From positions 193,254,001 to 193,318,000 of the forward strand of contig JBITNC010000001.1 of NCBI GenBank assembly GCA_050084985.1: 64,000 bases of DNA. The letters are read 5' to 3'. The notes under the pieces are model-generated. The model saw only the letters and a program-made list of their open reading frames with translations, made no database searches and was not told the origin of the DNA. This document shows positions 37,100 to 49,206 of the stretch, piece after piece (positions within the stretch are counted from its first letter, which is position 1; the number at the start of each line of letters is the position of its first letter). The position numbers were made by a program, and so were the translations under genes. The DNA is from Nageia nagi. Lineage: Eukaryota; Pinophyta.

Positions 37100-39050
37100 A
37101 ACAAATTTTGTACCATTTTGTTGAGCATGTTTGAATCCAATTACAAAGTTTATGGATGAATCTTTGGCCTTGATGAAATTTTTAAAATGATTCTTAAAGA
37201 TTCCCATATTTGTTTTTGCTCAAGTTGAGGTCCTTGAAGCTTTCTTAATTTTTCTTTTGCATCCTTCTTGTCTTTCTTATCTTTTTTTATTATTTTTTGG
37301 AGGAAAAGCAACTTTATCCTTATAAATAAAATCTTGGATCTTATGGAGCAAATCCATGCAATATTTAGTTGCACTCCCCTTTTTCAATGATACAAAATTA
37401 ATCATATTTGCATTCACTTGGTAGCACTCAGTAAAAGGCTAGTTGAGATTGAGATGAAGTCAATTTTTGAAGCATCTTATTTTGAAATAAGATATTCACC
37501 ACTTCATCTATATTCTCATATATTTGTGTAAACTTTATTCTTGGAAAGGATTGATATTACATATGTATTATTTTCTCTTCCTTATTTTTCTCAACTTTTT
37601 TCTCTTCTTTCTTTAGAACCACCTTTTTTTCTTCTTACTTCTCAATCTTAGCCACCATATTAGCTTCTTGTGTAATATCATTCTTATGTATTGAGGTTGT
37701 GATGGTGCCTTCTCCCTTTTTGATAGATTTTCTTATTTTCATTCACCATACCTAATAAGAAATTTCTCCCTTTTCATGATTTTATTCAAAAATTCATCCA
37801 AAGGAAACTTTAAATAATCAAAATATGTTGCCTTATATTTATGATGCAAAAAATCCATAAAGGCCACAATCTTCATCTTATCCTTCACATCAATTAGGTT
37901 TGTTGTTCTTATCCAATACTTCATAATTAACTCAATATATTGCACATATATTTTCTTTATATGCAACAAATCAATGTATATGACCTCTTTTGGAATATTC
38001 ATCTTATAAAAAATTATAAACACCTTCTTGAGTTGCTTCAAATTGCCAATACTTCCATGTGCTAACTTATTGAACCATAAAAGAGTTCTCCCATCAAATA
38101 TAAAGGAAATAATTTTTCATGCAAATCTTCATCCAAAGCAATAAAATATGCACATTGTGTTATAGAATAACCACTACCATCATACTTATATAACTTTAGA
38201 GTCTTCTCTATTTGGACCATGTTTTCTAATCCTCATATATAAAGGATGATTACTCTCCTCTATTTTTTCCTCTATAATACCCCATGCATTCATCATATTT
38301 TGAAGTGCCATAAGTTCTTCTCTAACATAATTTGATTCTAAAATTTTCCCTTAACCTTTTTATTTAGTTGGATCTAGACATTGCGCTTCAAGATCTACAT
38401 CTTTTGGAATACAATCAAATGTCCTAATATGAACTTGTGGGACTGTATGCTCAAATGCTTACCTTCTAGAATCTCTATCTTTCTTGAGTCCTTTTGTCAC
38501 AAAATTGATATAGGAAATCATATTATCATAAGAAAATTTAAAAAACTCTTTTTCCCTTAATTTTTGAGTCTCACAACATTTAATATCTTCTTCTTGACTC
38601 CATCCAAAAGTAGGATGAATAGCTTGGGAAATTAAGAAATGAAGTTGCCTCTTTTATTCTTCCTTTGGCTTTATGTCCTCTCCTTTTTCAATATTAGCTT
38701 GCATGATCTCTTTACCTATAGACTCAAAAATTACAGTTCTAGTGTTATAATTATCTTTGACTTTTTGTATCTAATCTTTAAAATATGTAATTCTCATATC
38801 AATATCCCATTAGGAAACATATGTTATTTCTTTTTCATGAAGAAATATACTCTTGATCATATTATCTTTAGACGACCAATTGGGATAAGGCTGATCAATT
38901 TTGTCCATTACCTTTTGAAGTTTTGCATGCTTTTTTGTTGTCTCTTCATTACCTACATCAAAATCAACATCTTCACCCTCTTTTTTCATCCAAATATTCA
39001 ACATTATAAATTTAGGAAACTAATGGAAACTCTTATATTTTCTTAACTAG
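37100..39050 (-). pseudogene. E3 gag (Tat-like Ty3/gypsy)
   Basis: The minus-strand ORF 38041-37739 encodes a helical capsid-like segment (KVFIIFYKMNIPKEVIYIDL, then IVAFMDFLHHKYKATYFDYL and LDEFLNKIMKREKF). 37374-37150 gives the decayed knuckle region (YCMDLLHKIQDFIYKDKVAFP in the adjoining frame, equivalent to the CMDLRHKIQDLID helix of Tat-like gags) followed by a very basic KKDKKDKKDAK stretch. 39004-38810 is a charged N-terminal part. Frameshifts separate these pieces. The plus-strand ORF 38639-39046 is a shadow. Confidence 0.55.
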
Positions 39051-40053
39051 ATACTCTTATTTATGTTATTCATTATTCTATTGCTCTTATTTAGCCTTTT
39101 TTTGAAATAATTCTCCTAATGTAGCCTAAGGCACAACATCAATGTTATCCTCCATAACAACAACAAGTTTTTTTTTTCAACAACCACCTTTGCATCCTCT
39201 TTAGTATTTTTAGGCTAAACCTCCTCAACATTTACCAAATAAACCTATGCACTAATTACACTAGGAGAATCCATGATATGATATTTAGTACTTAGTAATT
39301 GATTTAGTTGTGGCAATTCAAAACATTATGTAAAGAACCCAAAATTCAACTTCCCTGGAGTCATAGTCATCCCATTTGCACTTTTACTCCTTTGAAGAGA
39401 AACCTCCTTATTATGACATAATGATTTTTATTTAACCACTTTTGTATATTCTTCAATGACTTCAACCACATAATCCTTATCTATGATAGGTAACTCTTTA
39501 AGCAAGTTGATAAATCAACATATATTCTCTCTAGAAATCATAACATGCTTGAATGTATTATCATCAATCAATGTTGTTATAATATCCTCATGTACAATGA
39601 TAAAACTTTGATAGCCTCCTCATGTAGAATGATACTTCATTTATAGGCAAGTGAAATCCTGCTTGGTATGCTTGGAGCTTAGCATCGATGCTTGGGTACC
39701 TTGTACAAAATAAAAGAAAAGTCACATGAGAAGATGTTAATAATGGTTTAACATAAAATAATTATGTAATATTGTAATATAACATCACACTTAATACAAA
39801 CACCTAAGGGTGATCAAAATTAAGAGTCAAAAAATACCCCTCTTTTCAAATTTAATGAAATGAATGAAGTGAAATGTAATTATATTTTCAAAGAAGAATA
39901 AAAAGAAAAAGTGAAAAAAATAATACTCTCTTGTTCTTTTCATGAAGCTCTAAAGTCATTAAGGTTTGATGATAGTTTCTACCTCCTCTTTGTATTTAAT
40001 GTAGAGAGGTAATCTCTTTAATAAATCAAAATAATCAAGTACAAAGAATAACC
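39051..40053. other. E3 leader region, no clear gene
   Basis: Between the 5' LTR and gag on the minus strand there is no clear coding sequence. A paired word GCTTGGAGCTTAGCATCGAT lies at 39671-39690. The ORFs at 39959-40183 and 40155-40373 are chance frames across the LTR boundary. Confidence 0.4.
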
Positions 40054-41136
40054 TGTAAACAATGAAACAAAAAATAATACCTTCCAAAGAATATATGTGA
40101 TCATTACTTAAAGATATAGTTGTAACAGTTAGAGTAATAATCAACATCATAAGGGTGCATAATATCATCATGAAAATAATCAATTCCCTATTTATGGATG
40201 AAAAGAATCATATTAGAACCAACCATTCCATTCATGGACTTATTCATTTATGTTTCATCACAAAATATATAGTGATAAAGAGCAAAGATGAAATCAATAT
40301 AATATATAAACATCTTTATACAAGCAAAAAGCACACTATTCATATATACATATTGTCATATCTAAGGATGTAATATCCCATTCATATAAGCATACATATA
40401 ATCATAAAAAAGAGCAATCATAATGATGGTTAGTTTGTACCCAACAAACAAAGGTGATCATAACATTTGAGATTCACATCCTTGTGGAAGTAACAAGTTT
40501 CCCCATTCATGGATGCACATTATCATGGTAGCAAAAATATGCCCCATTCATGGATGTCTGATAAAGATGATGGTTTTTTTTCATCCACCCAACAAGAACA
40601 TATTCATATTGATGGTTTTTTTTAGTCCACTCAACAAGGATATAAAGGTGTTAGCGTAAATATTATGCAAAATAAAAGGTTGATAGTTATTTTTCATTCA
40701 TACAACAAGGATATATGCATATAAAAAAGGTAAATGGTTATTTATTATCCACCTAATAAGGGCATATCTAAACAAGCCACTAGTTTATTGTAATTCACAT
40801 CATAACACATCAAAACATGCAACACACATATCATATCAAATCATGATATCATAATTACAAAATGATAAGAGATAAAAACAATTTCTATCAAATGTCTAAG
40901 GGAATTCCCCCAGGTCTTGCATTTCTGAGCTTAATTGCAAAATACACCAATGTTAACACTATTGGTAGCATCGATGTTGAGTATTATACAACAAATAACT
41001 CTAAAATTTCTTATTTTGACTACCAATAATTGATTCTACCTTTCTTACTTACAACTAGTATATGTTTCATTTGATCCTGAAATCCCTGTAAACTATGCAA
41101 CTTAACCAAACTAAAATGCATATATCAATGCTAATA
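40054..41136 (-). repeat. E3 5' LTR (right copy)
   Basis: Begins TGTAAACAAT on the plus strand and ends near CTAATA (CTAACA in the left copy). It contains about six CCATTCATGGATG-like words and four units of a repeat with ATGGTTATTTTTT.ATCCACCCAACAAGGACATAT, compared with two in the left LTR. Copia integrase resumes directly at 41137. Confidence 0.8.
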
Positions 41137-41660
41137 AATTATTGAGTTTATTTTTTAAATAATAAGGATGATTATTTGAGTGTTTTCAATATTTTTAAAT
41201 CTTATGTGGATAATAAAAGTGGGTATAAGATCAATTCTATGAGAAATGACCAAGGTAGAGAGTATTATTCTAATAAGTCCAAAAAATGGCATTAAGAGGC
41301 AACTCACATCCTCATACCAACCTCTATAAAATATGGTGGCTAAGAGTAAGAACTATACTATTGTCCAAATAGAAAGGATCATGCTTCAAACTAAGGAGCT
41401 AAATAATTCCTATACAAACTTATATTAATAATACAAGTCTAAAAGTTTTATTAATAAGATGACTCCTCACAAAGCATGGTATCAAAAAAATATTAATATC
41501 ATTCACTTTAAATTCTTAGTTTATTAAACCTTTATTCATGTTAGTGATAAAACAAAATTCTAAAGATTGAACCTAGCATCTAATTTGGATATTCTAAAAG
41601 TAGCAAAATGTATAGGCTTTACAACTCAAAGCACAAGGTGTTTCCCTTAAGGGAATTTAT
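41137..41660 (+). pseudogene. Copia integrase, middle block
   Basis: The plus strand encodes VYFLNNKDDYLSVFNIF, then SYVDNKSGYKINSMRNDQG and REYYSN, corresponding to W.YFLK.KDE....F..FK.LVE...G..IK.LR.DNGGEY. Further on it has TPHKAWYQKN (about 41460-41490), AKCIGFTTQS and a PLREF piece just before E4, matching TP.EAW.G..P and KC.F.GY....KAYRL. Several frameshifts are present. Confidence 0.75.
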
Positions 41661-43707
41661 TATTAACATTTTCATTTTTAATAAATATTATTTTGTACAA
41701 AGTCCTAAGGCTTTAATGACTCACCCACAAAAGGCCCTTTGTACAAAATGTGTATTTCTTTTGCTATTAACATATTATTTTGTATAAATATTATTTTCAT
41801 TTGCTATTAACATAATATGTTTTTCATATTGCTTTGCTCTAACCCACTATATTGAAGAGAAGAAGTCACTATTGGTGATAGTAGATAGTGGGTGATAGAA
41901 AGGCATGCCCTAGTCCTCAATAGTAAAAAAGAATACAAGGAAGAATCAACAGTTTATCTTACCCACTTTTTTGAAAATGTTGATGTTAGCATGGGTTCTA
42001 TGATTGGTGGGTGATCTCAAAGATCAAATCATAATGTTGTGGATGGTAGTAATGAATAGGTAAAGATCTCAATTTTTCTATTAGAGCTATGACTACCAAT
42101 CATATTTTAGCATGGGCCTAATCAATAGTAGGTAGTCCAACCCAATTCACCATATGACCTACCAAGAGAAGCACTATCAAATAAGTGAACACATAGGTAT
42201 ACCTAGACTGGGGTGTTTGACCCTTGAGGCTTTGATAAAGTATCAATATCAACATATCTCCATGTGAAAAAATCATTTCATCAATCAAAATACTTAGCCC
42301 AATGTATACAGGTACTAGCTTCTCTTCGAAGCACCCAAACATTTTGATGGCTAATACCATCCATTGTATACCCCACCTCTTAATTCTAATAACTATGAAT
42401 TCTAAATAACCTAGAGGTACAATAAATAATATCAAAATCAACTTAGTTTATGGAGACTAATCTAGAACCTGAAGTTATGTTTACCCACTAGCTTAATAGG
42501 ATTAAATGCCTAGATATTTTAACCCAAAGAAATTGTAACCCCAAGTATAGGGATATCTTCCACCTGCTACACAATTGGTTCCTTAAAGGTTGAGATAATC
42601 ATAGAAAATATTTCATGAAAGCATGTTTCATGACATATGATCACTCAAGGCTTACAAAACCTCAAGAATGAATTACGAGAACCAATAAAAAAGACATAAA
42701 TGTTGAAGTATACAATCATTACATATCCTTACAACAACCAGAAATGCAAGAGCCATTACTAACCACATTTAATGCACAAGAATGGTCTTTATGTCATGCT
42801 AATGTCTTCTTTTACAGCTAACAGCTATATCATTAACAAGCATGGCCTCAATGTAAAATTATAGTAGCATTTATATCCTTGGAATCGATTAAGTAGTAGT
42901 AATATAGCCTAAGGATTTACTCTCTAAAAGTAGTTGCAAATCTTAATGCATTCCATAGAGGTAGATTATTGTCAACTCCAGTATTGGTTTTCCAAGAAGT
43001 TGGTTCCCCTCTTATAAATTGAAGTATAATAATATTGTAATGATCCTTCTTTGAGCATTTTATCTTTAACTCTTTGTAACATAATTAATTAGTTTTAATT
43101 AATGAGTTTTAATTCAATTTTGTTGCCCTTCATTTAAGTTATGGTTGTTGGTGTTTTAATTTTGGTGTTCTTGAACATGGAGGTATGCGGGTTTGTGCAA
43201 TGTGGGATTGAACTTGAGTGAAAGGCCATTACATATGATTATTTTTAGGTTGTGAAATCTTACACATGTCACTCTTTGGACCAAGTTCTTCTTAGTGGTT
43301 ATGGGTAGAGTATTGAATTATTTTCCCTTCCTTATGTTTTGGTTGTTGGTATTTATCCCTTTCTCCCACTATGGGTATTCACATTAATATGAGGCATTTA
43401 AGCCTATTTTCCCTCACTATATTTTCATTTCCTTATTCCTAATAGTTCAACAATTGTGAGGGCTTACATTCATAGGTCTCAAGATCATTTCTCTTTTAGC
43501 ATTATCCCATCTATTTATTGCACCTTATACATTTTATTTTTTGTTATTTCCGTCTCTTTTATACACTTTCAACCTTTATACCCAAGCCTCCCCATGGTGA
43601 GTAGGGTGAGAGTCAGCTTGTATTCGGAGTTGGTGAATTTTTTCTCCATCCAATACTTGGCCAATGTAATTCCTCCCTTTTGCAAGGTTACATTCTATTG
43701 GTTAAAT
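41661..43707. repeat. E4 left LTR
   Basis: Aligns over its whole length with 45231-47234. Shared landmarks are GAGAAGAAGT.ACTAT.GGTGATAGTAG (41858; 45386), CACCATATGAC.T.CCAAGAGAAG, CAT.GAGGT.T..GGGTTTGTGCAAT and GGTCT.AAG.TCATTT. The minus strand contains an open frame at 42441-42118 (107 residues; GIQWMVLAIKMFG, LLLVGHMVNWVGLPTI) that recurs in broken form in the other copy. It has no recognised family. Confidence 0.75.
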
Positions 43708-45230
43708 TTTTTTGACTTGTATAGTAGGACATGTCCATTGTACTTTAGAGGTGATTAAGTTATTGAGAAGCTAACATGAAGATACATGGCAAACATCTTC
43801 ATATATGAAGAGTGGGAGCATATTGCAACTATTCTTGTTGCTTGTTTCTTAGAAGTTGAAAATCGAATATTAGAAGAGAATAGATCCCCATGCTCATTCA
43901 AGGAGCATATGATGAATTCCTACTTGTATATTGGTTAGAATCAACTATAAATATAGTAAAATATTAGACTATGTCACATCATTTATATAGCATTTTTCTA
44001 CGACACAATGAAGGTAATATATTGTATCTTTGAAGCTATAAATGTTTGTAGATTAGAAATTGTAAATAAATATGATAAAGGATATAAATGTGGCCTCTCT
44101 AATCTATATGTTATAGGGAGATGCCATCATTTTGAAAATTATAATTACTATGAGTCATTTCAGATATGGTTATGTGATATTCCACATGTAAGCAATAGGG
44201 TTGTACATAGCTGAATAGATAAGTTTATGTAAGATTAAGTGTACTTGTGTCAGTCAGAGGTCTTGTCAAAGGTTCATTACATCAAAATAACTTTGGGTTG
44301 AGTCTCTACATGTCAAATCTATTCAGAGGATATATAACCAAATCTATAGTCTATTGCACATTAGGAAAATTAACTTGTATTAGATATTTAATACAAAGTA
44401 TAATTATGCCTATAAAAGAAAATGTCCTAATGGAAATGAGAAAACTAAAATGAAGAGGAGATGGAGAGATAAGATATTGGTGTCGTAGGAAGTTTGAATA
44501 GGGGCATTCCTTGGTCTAACAACCATATAGATAGGGGTATTCTACTACCCTCACTATCTTATTATAAATAAGTGTTAATCCAACATCTATCACCACACCT
44601 GACCCCATCTCCTTCCACCAGCATGATCCTTCTACCAATCTTCCTCTCCCTCCCTTCATCTATTTACTATAGACCATCCATAGTGTTTCCTTTACCCATC
44701 CTTGATCCCCCATTGCTCCATTTTATTCCTTTCCTTCTCAAGGGGGTCAAGTTTCTTCTAAAATTGATCATTTCCATCATTCCTTATTCCCAATACCCCT
44801 ACCCCCATTGGTTGAAACAAACCAAGGATCCTCTCTTCAAATATCATGAGATACTAAGGTGGAGCTTACTGTAGAGATTTCAAGTTGCCATCCAACTACA
44901 ATATTGATAAGTAAAATGAGACTCCTAAAATTGAAAATCTCTTCATGTATATATTTGCATGTCTATTCTAGTTCTCCTTCTCTTAGATGTTGTGATTCTT
45001 GTATTGAAGCAAGCCATCCTTCAGAGTTGAGATCATCAAGAAACATTATTTTCAAACTAATTTCATAAATAATGTATCTATTACCAGGTAAAAATGTGCT
45101 TCAAATTTTTGGATTACACTTTATCTTACTCCATTCCATTAACCATTACCAAGCTCTAGTAACCAAACGCTCTAGTGCCATATTTCTCACTCCAAAATGG
45201 TTGAAGTGGCCTTTTTTATAGAAATAATAT
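43708..45230. other. E4 interior, no gene recognised
   Basis: The 1.5-kb interior has short ORFs (44008-44214, 44247-44453, 44572-44874) without similarity to known proteins. 44572-44874 is Pro/Leu/Ile-rich from C/T-rich sequence. No clear primer-binding site or polypurine tract was found next to the LTRs. Confidence 0.5.
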
Positions 45231-47234
45231 TGTTAACATTTTCATTTTTTGTAAATATTATTTTATGCAAATTTCCATTTTGAATGAGAGGCTCTAACAG
45301 CTCAAATGCTAAAGGCCCAGGTGCTAAGAGTAACATAATACTTGTGTTTTTCAAAGTGCTTCATTCTAACTTGCTATATTAAAGAGAAGAAGTTACTATA
45401 GGTGATAGTAGGAAATAAGTGATAATAATATGGGCCCTAGTCCTCAATAATTAAAAAAAAACATAAGGAAGAATCAATAACTTTTGACCTGCTATTTTGA
45501 AGATGTTGACATCAATGTGAGCTCTATGATCGATGGTTGATCTTAGAGATCAAAATATAATATGGTGGGCAATAGTAATAAAAAAGTAAAGAGCTTAATA
45601 TTTGCATCAAATCTATGACCACCCATAAATTCTCACAAGATGATATCAACATAGGCCTCATCAATAATGGGTAATCTAACTTGATTCACCATATGACTTG
45701 CCAAGAGAAGTAATGTCGAATGAGTGAACACCTGGGTCTACCTAGAATGAGGTGTTTGACCCTTAGGTCTTTTCCAAAGTGTTGATATCAATATATCTCA
45801 ATGTGGAAAAATCATTTCACCAACCAACATACTTAGTTCAATGTATACACATATTAGCTACTCTTTGAAGCACCCAAATATTTCAACAACTAATACCTTC
45901 TATTGTACACCCCACCTCTTAATTCCAACAAATATGCATTCTAAATCACCCAAAAAGGTAATAAGTAATATTAGAAGTGGCTCAATTTATAGATACTAAT
46001 CCAAAACCTAAAGCTATGTATACCCATTATTATGATAAGATTGAATGACCATATATTTTAACCTAAAGAAGTTATAACCCTAAGCAAAGGGATATCTTCC
46101 ACCCATGAGACACTTGGTTCCCTAAAGGTTAAGATAATCACATAAAATATTTCATGGAAGCATGTTTCATCACATATGATCACTAAAGGCTTCCAGAACC
46201 TTAATAATGAATTATAAGGACCATTCAAAATAAGACATAAATGTTGCAATATAAAATCATTACATGTCCTTTCAACAATAAAAAACACAAGAGCCATTAC
46301 GAATCATATATAATATATAAGCATGGTCTCCATGTCATAATAGTGTATTCTTTTACAATTAGTGACTATATCATTAAGAGGCATGATCTCAATGTAAAAT
46401 TAGATTAGCATTTATTTCCTTAGTACTGATTAATTAGTAGTAATATAGCCTAGGGATTTACTCTTTGCAAGTAGCTGAAAATATTAATGCATTTTGTAAA
46501 GGTGGATTGTTGTCAACTTTAGCATTGAATTTCTAAGAAGTTGGTTCTCCTCTTATAAATCAGAGCACACCAATATTGTAATGGTCCTTCCTTGAGCATT
46601 TTATCTTACACTCTTTTTAATGAATTAGTTAGTTTTAATTCAACTATGTTGCCCTTCATTTATGATATGATTTTTAGTATTTTAAGTTTGATGTTCTTGA
46701 CCATGGAGGTCTATGGGTTTGTGCAATATGGGATTGATCTTGAGCGAAAGGCCATTGTAGATGGTTATGTTTGGGTTATGATATCTTGTGTGTGTTTCCC
46801 TTTGGATCAAGTTCTTCTTGGTGGCTATGGGTATAGTATTGAATCATTTTCCCTTCCCTGTGTTGTGGCTGTTGGATGTGCTCCCTTTATCCTACTATAG
46901 GTATTCATGTAAATATGAGGCATCTAAGCTTATTTTCCCTCACCACATTTTCATTTTCTTATTCCCAATAATTTAGTGGTTATGAGTGCTTACATTAATA
47001 AGTCTCAAGGTCATTTACCTTTAAGCATTTTCATTTCACTTTCGTATACCTTATACCTTTTATTTCTTATTATTTCCCTCTTTTTTATGCACTTTCAACC
47101 TTCAAACCAAAGCCTCCTTATTGTGAGCAGGGAAAGAGCCAACTTGTATGTAAAGGTTTGGGAATTCATTCTCCATCCAATGATTAGCCAACATAATGCC
47201 TCCTTGGTGCAAGGTTGCATTTTGTAGGTTAACA
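45231..47234. repeat. E4 right LTR
   Basis: Begins TGTTAACATT and ends GGTTAACA. The minus-strand ORF 46297-46058 (MALVFFIVERTCNDF start; SWVEDIPLL) corresponds to a broken frame in the left copy, lying just upstream of the 42441-42118 frame. Together the copies hint at a longer antisense reading frame inside the LTR. Copia coding resumes at 47235. Confidence 0.75.
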
Positions 47235-49191
47235 AAAGTGATTTTTGATGAAGTGGATATATATGGACAACTAGAAAGCTAAGTTGGAAAGGCCATATAT
47301 ATAGATGATAATAGTGTTAGTATATGATAACCCATTAGTGTACCTACTTCATTAAATTGACCAAGCAACCCCAAAGAAACTTCCTCAAGTGATTCTTTAC
47401 CAAGTCTCATAAATAATCTAATAGATACTAAAAAAGATAAGAAAAATCTTGAAACTTATTCACCAAATCAAATGGTTGATAAAACATTTGAAAGAAGGCT
47501 CATAAAATATCAAGTGCATGAAGTAGACCAAATGGTTGCAATGTTTAATAAGTTGCAATTATATGGAGAAGTTGAAAAAAACCCAAAGGTGAGATGATCA
47601 ATTATGATTTAATATCTCAAGTCAAAATTGAGAATTCTTATTTTGAAGATGTTTGTTGTAATGATGTGTGGGTGAAAATTATTTAAGAAGAAATTAGTTC
47701 CACTAAAAGAATTGATAAATGGGATCTTATTACACTTCCCAAGGGAAAGAATATGGTGGGATCTAAGTGCATGTACAAGACTAAATACAATAAGAATGAC
47801 AATACTAAAAGTTATAAAGCTAGACTTGTAGCTAATGGATTTACTCAAAGGTGTGTAATTGATTTCGAAGAGAGTTTTACACTATTAACATGGGAATATA
47901 AAATTATAATGGTATCATAAAAACCCAAAGAAAATAGAATGTGAATAAGTTGGATGTTAAAAATGCCTTCTTGAATGGGTACTTAGAAGAATAGGTTTAT
48001 ATGTAATAGCCTTAAGATTTTGAGGTTAAAGAAAAAAAGATTACCTAGACTAGTTGAATAAGGCTTTGCATGGCCTTAAGAAAGCACTAAGGGCATGGTA
48101 TGCTCGTATAAATGCACATGTTTAGAAATATGGATTCAAAAGAACCAAGAGTGAACCTATCCTTTACTTCACGAGAAAAGGTAATGGTCTTCATCTTTAT
48201 ATATTTATATGTAGATGATCTCATATGTACCAATTGTAGTTGAAATATATATGGAAAAGGTAATGATGGATGAATTTAAAATGAAATATTTGGGGTTGGT
48301 TCATTACTTTGTTGGAATGGAGGTTCATCAAATTGAAGATGAAATATATATTCATCAAATTGAAGATGAAATATATATTCATCAAATAAAGTATGCCAAT
48401 TATATATTGAAGAACTATAACATAGCCAAATGCAAATTTGTTCTCCCTCCTACTACTTACAATGAGATATTATGCAAGGATGATAGAGCTAAGAATATTT
48501 GTGTGATGAGCTACATAAGCATTATGGGAGTTTGATGTTTCTCATTGTACTAGACCTGATATTACCTATGTTGTTTCTCTTATTTTAAGGTATATGAATG
48601 GACCATTTGAAATTCATTTAAAGGCTACTAAGATAATCTTGAGGTATGCAAAAGGTATTATTTATTTTGGTATTCACTATTATTTAGATAAGAAGATGGG
48701 CCTTATTGGTTATAATGATTTCGATTAGGGTGTAGTTTGGATGATTAAAAATACATATTTGGTAATTATTTTACTCTTTTTTTATGATTGGTCATTTAAA
48801 GTTCAAATAAGTAAGAATTAATTGCCCTTTCTTCTACAAAAGTTGAGTACATTACAACTTCAACTAGTCCATAAGCTTTATGGTTCATAAAGATATTACA
48901 ATAAATTAATGAGAAATAATGCCATTATATTACCATTATTTATGATAACACGCATGCAATTCAATTGGCAAAAAAACTTGTTCATCATGGCAAGTTCAAA
49001 CATTTTGATATGCAAGTCAACCTCAAACCACTAAAGAGATTGAAATATCATTTTATGAAGGACATGGTTTAAAAATAAGAAATTGAGATGAAGTATCATA
49101 GTACTTAAGATTAACTTGCTGATGTATTTACAAAAGATGTTATAAATGTATAGTTCTTGAAACTTAGAGACAATATTATAAGTTCTCTTAC
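47235..49191 (+). pseudogene. Copia integrase end, reverse transcriptase and RNase H
   Basis: The block begins with VIFDEV, the end of the copia integrase. At 47695-47880 it has DKWDLITLPKGKNMVGSKC, then YKARLVANGFTQR and a DFEESF piece, the start of copia reverse transcriptase. The catalytic YVDD is at 48208-48219, followed by DEFKMKYLGLVHYFVGMEV and, after a 27-bp duplication, an open frame to 48535. RNase H pieces follow: RPDITYVVSLILRYM (48550-48600), LRYAKGI, KHFDMQ (about 49000) and YHFMKDMV (about 49050). Stops and frameshifts are many. Everything is in the usual copia order. Confidence 0.85.
48326..48379 (+). repeat. Perfect 27-bp tandem duplication in copia RT
   Basis: 48326-48352 and 48353-48379 are identical and encode HQIEDEIYI twice in frame. 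A third partial unit (HQI) follows. It lengthens the reverse transcriptase by nine residues after the VGMEV motif. Confidence 0.9.
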
Positions 49192-49195
49192 AATC

Positions 49196-49206
49196 AAGGG
49201 GGAGAA
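49196..49206 (+). other. Copia polypurine tract
   Basis: AAGGGGGAGAA lies at the end of the copia body, the standard position and form for Ty1/copia elements, directly ahead of the 3' LTR start (TATTGGAATTACAA, with TG decayed to TA). Confidence 0.75.

Larger units (their letters stand above)
32550..41136 (-). mobile_element. E3: Ty3/gypsy derivative with gag and antisense PMD, no pol
   Basis: Direct LTRs at 32550-33506 and 40054-41136 bracket a 6.5-kb interior. On the minus strand the interior carries a gag remnant (39050-37100); on the plus strand it carries a PMD remnant (34330-36060). No protease, reverse transcriptase or integrase is seen. This repeats the design of E2. The element interrupts the copia integrase between residues that are adjacent in the family, which fixes the outer ends. 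The 5-mers at the two ends (TCAAA and AATTA) do not match, so the target duplication is eroded or a boundary is off by a few bases. Confidence 0.8.
41661..47234. mobile_element. E4: non-autonomous element with 2-kb LTRs
   Basis: Two direct repeats of about 2.0 kb (41661-43707 and 45231-47234) enclose 1.5 kb of non-coding DNA. The right copy has matching ends, TGTTAAC at its start and GTTAACA at its end, as LTRs do. The whole block interrupts the copia integrase between an ..RLYNP..-like segment and VIFDEV. The outer 5-mers do not match. No gag or pol was found, and the LTRs are longer than the interior, so this is an LTR element that relied on others. An alternative is a segmental duplication inside another element, but the paired termini favour LTRs. 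Confidence 0.7.

Noticed and set aside
38639-39046. 135-residue plus-strand ORF, one of the longest here
   Set aside because: It overlaps the minus-strand gag remnant of E3; its Phe/Ile/Tyr-rich composition is typical of an antisense shadow.
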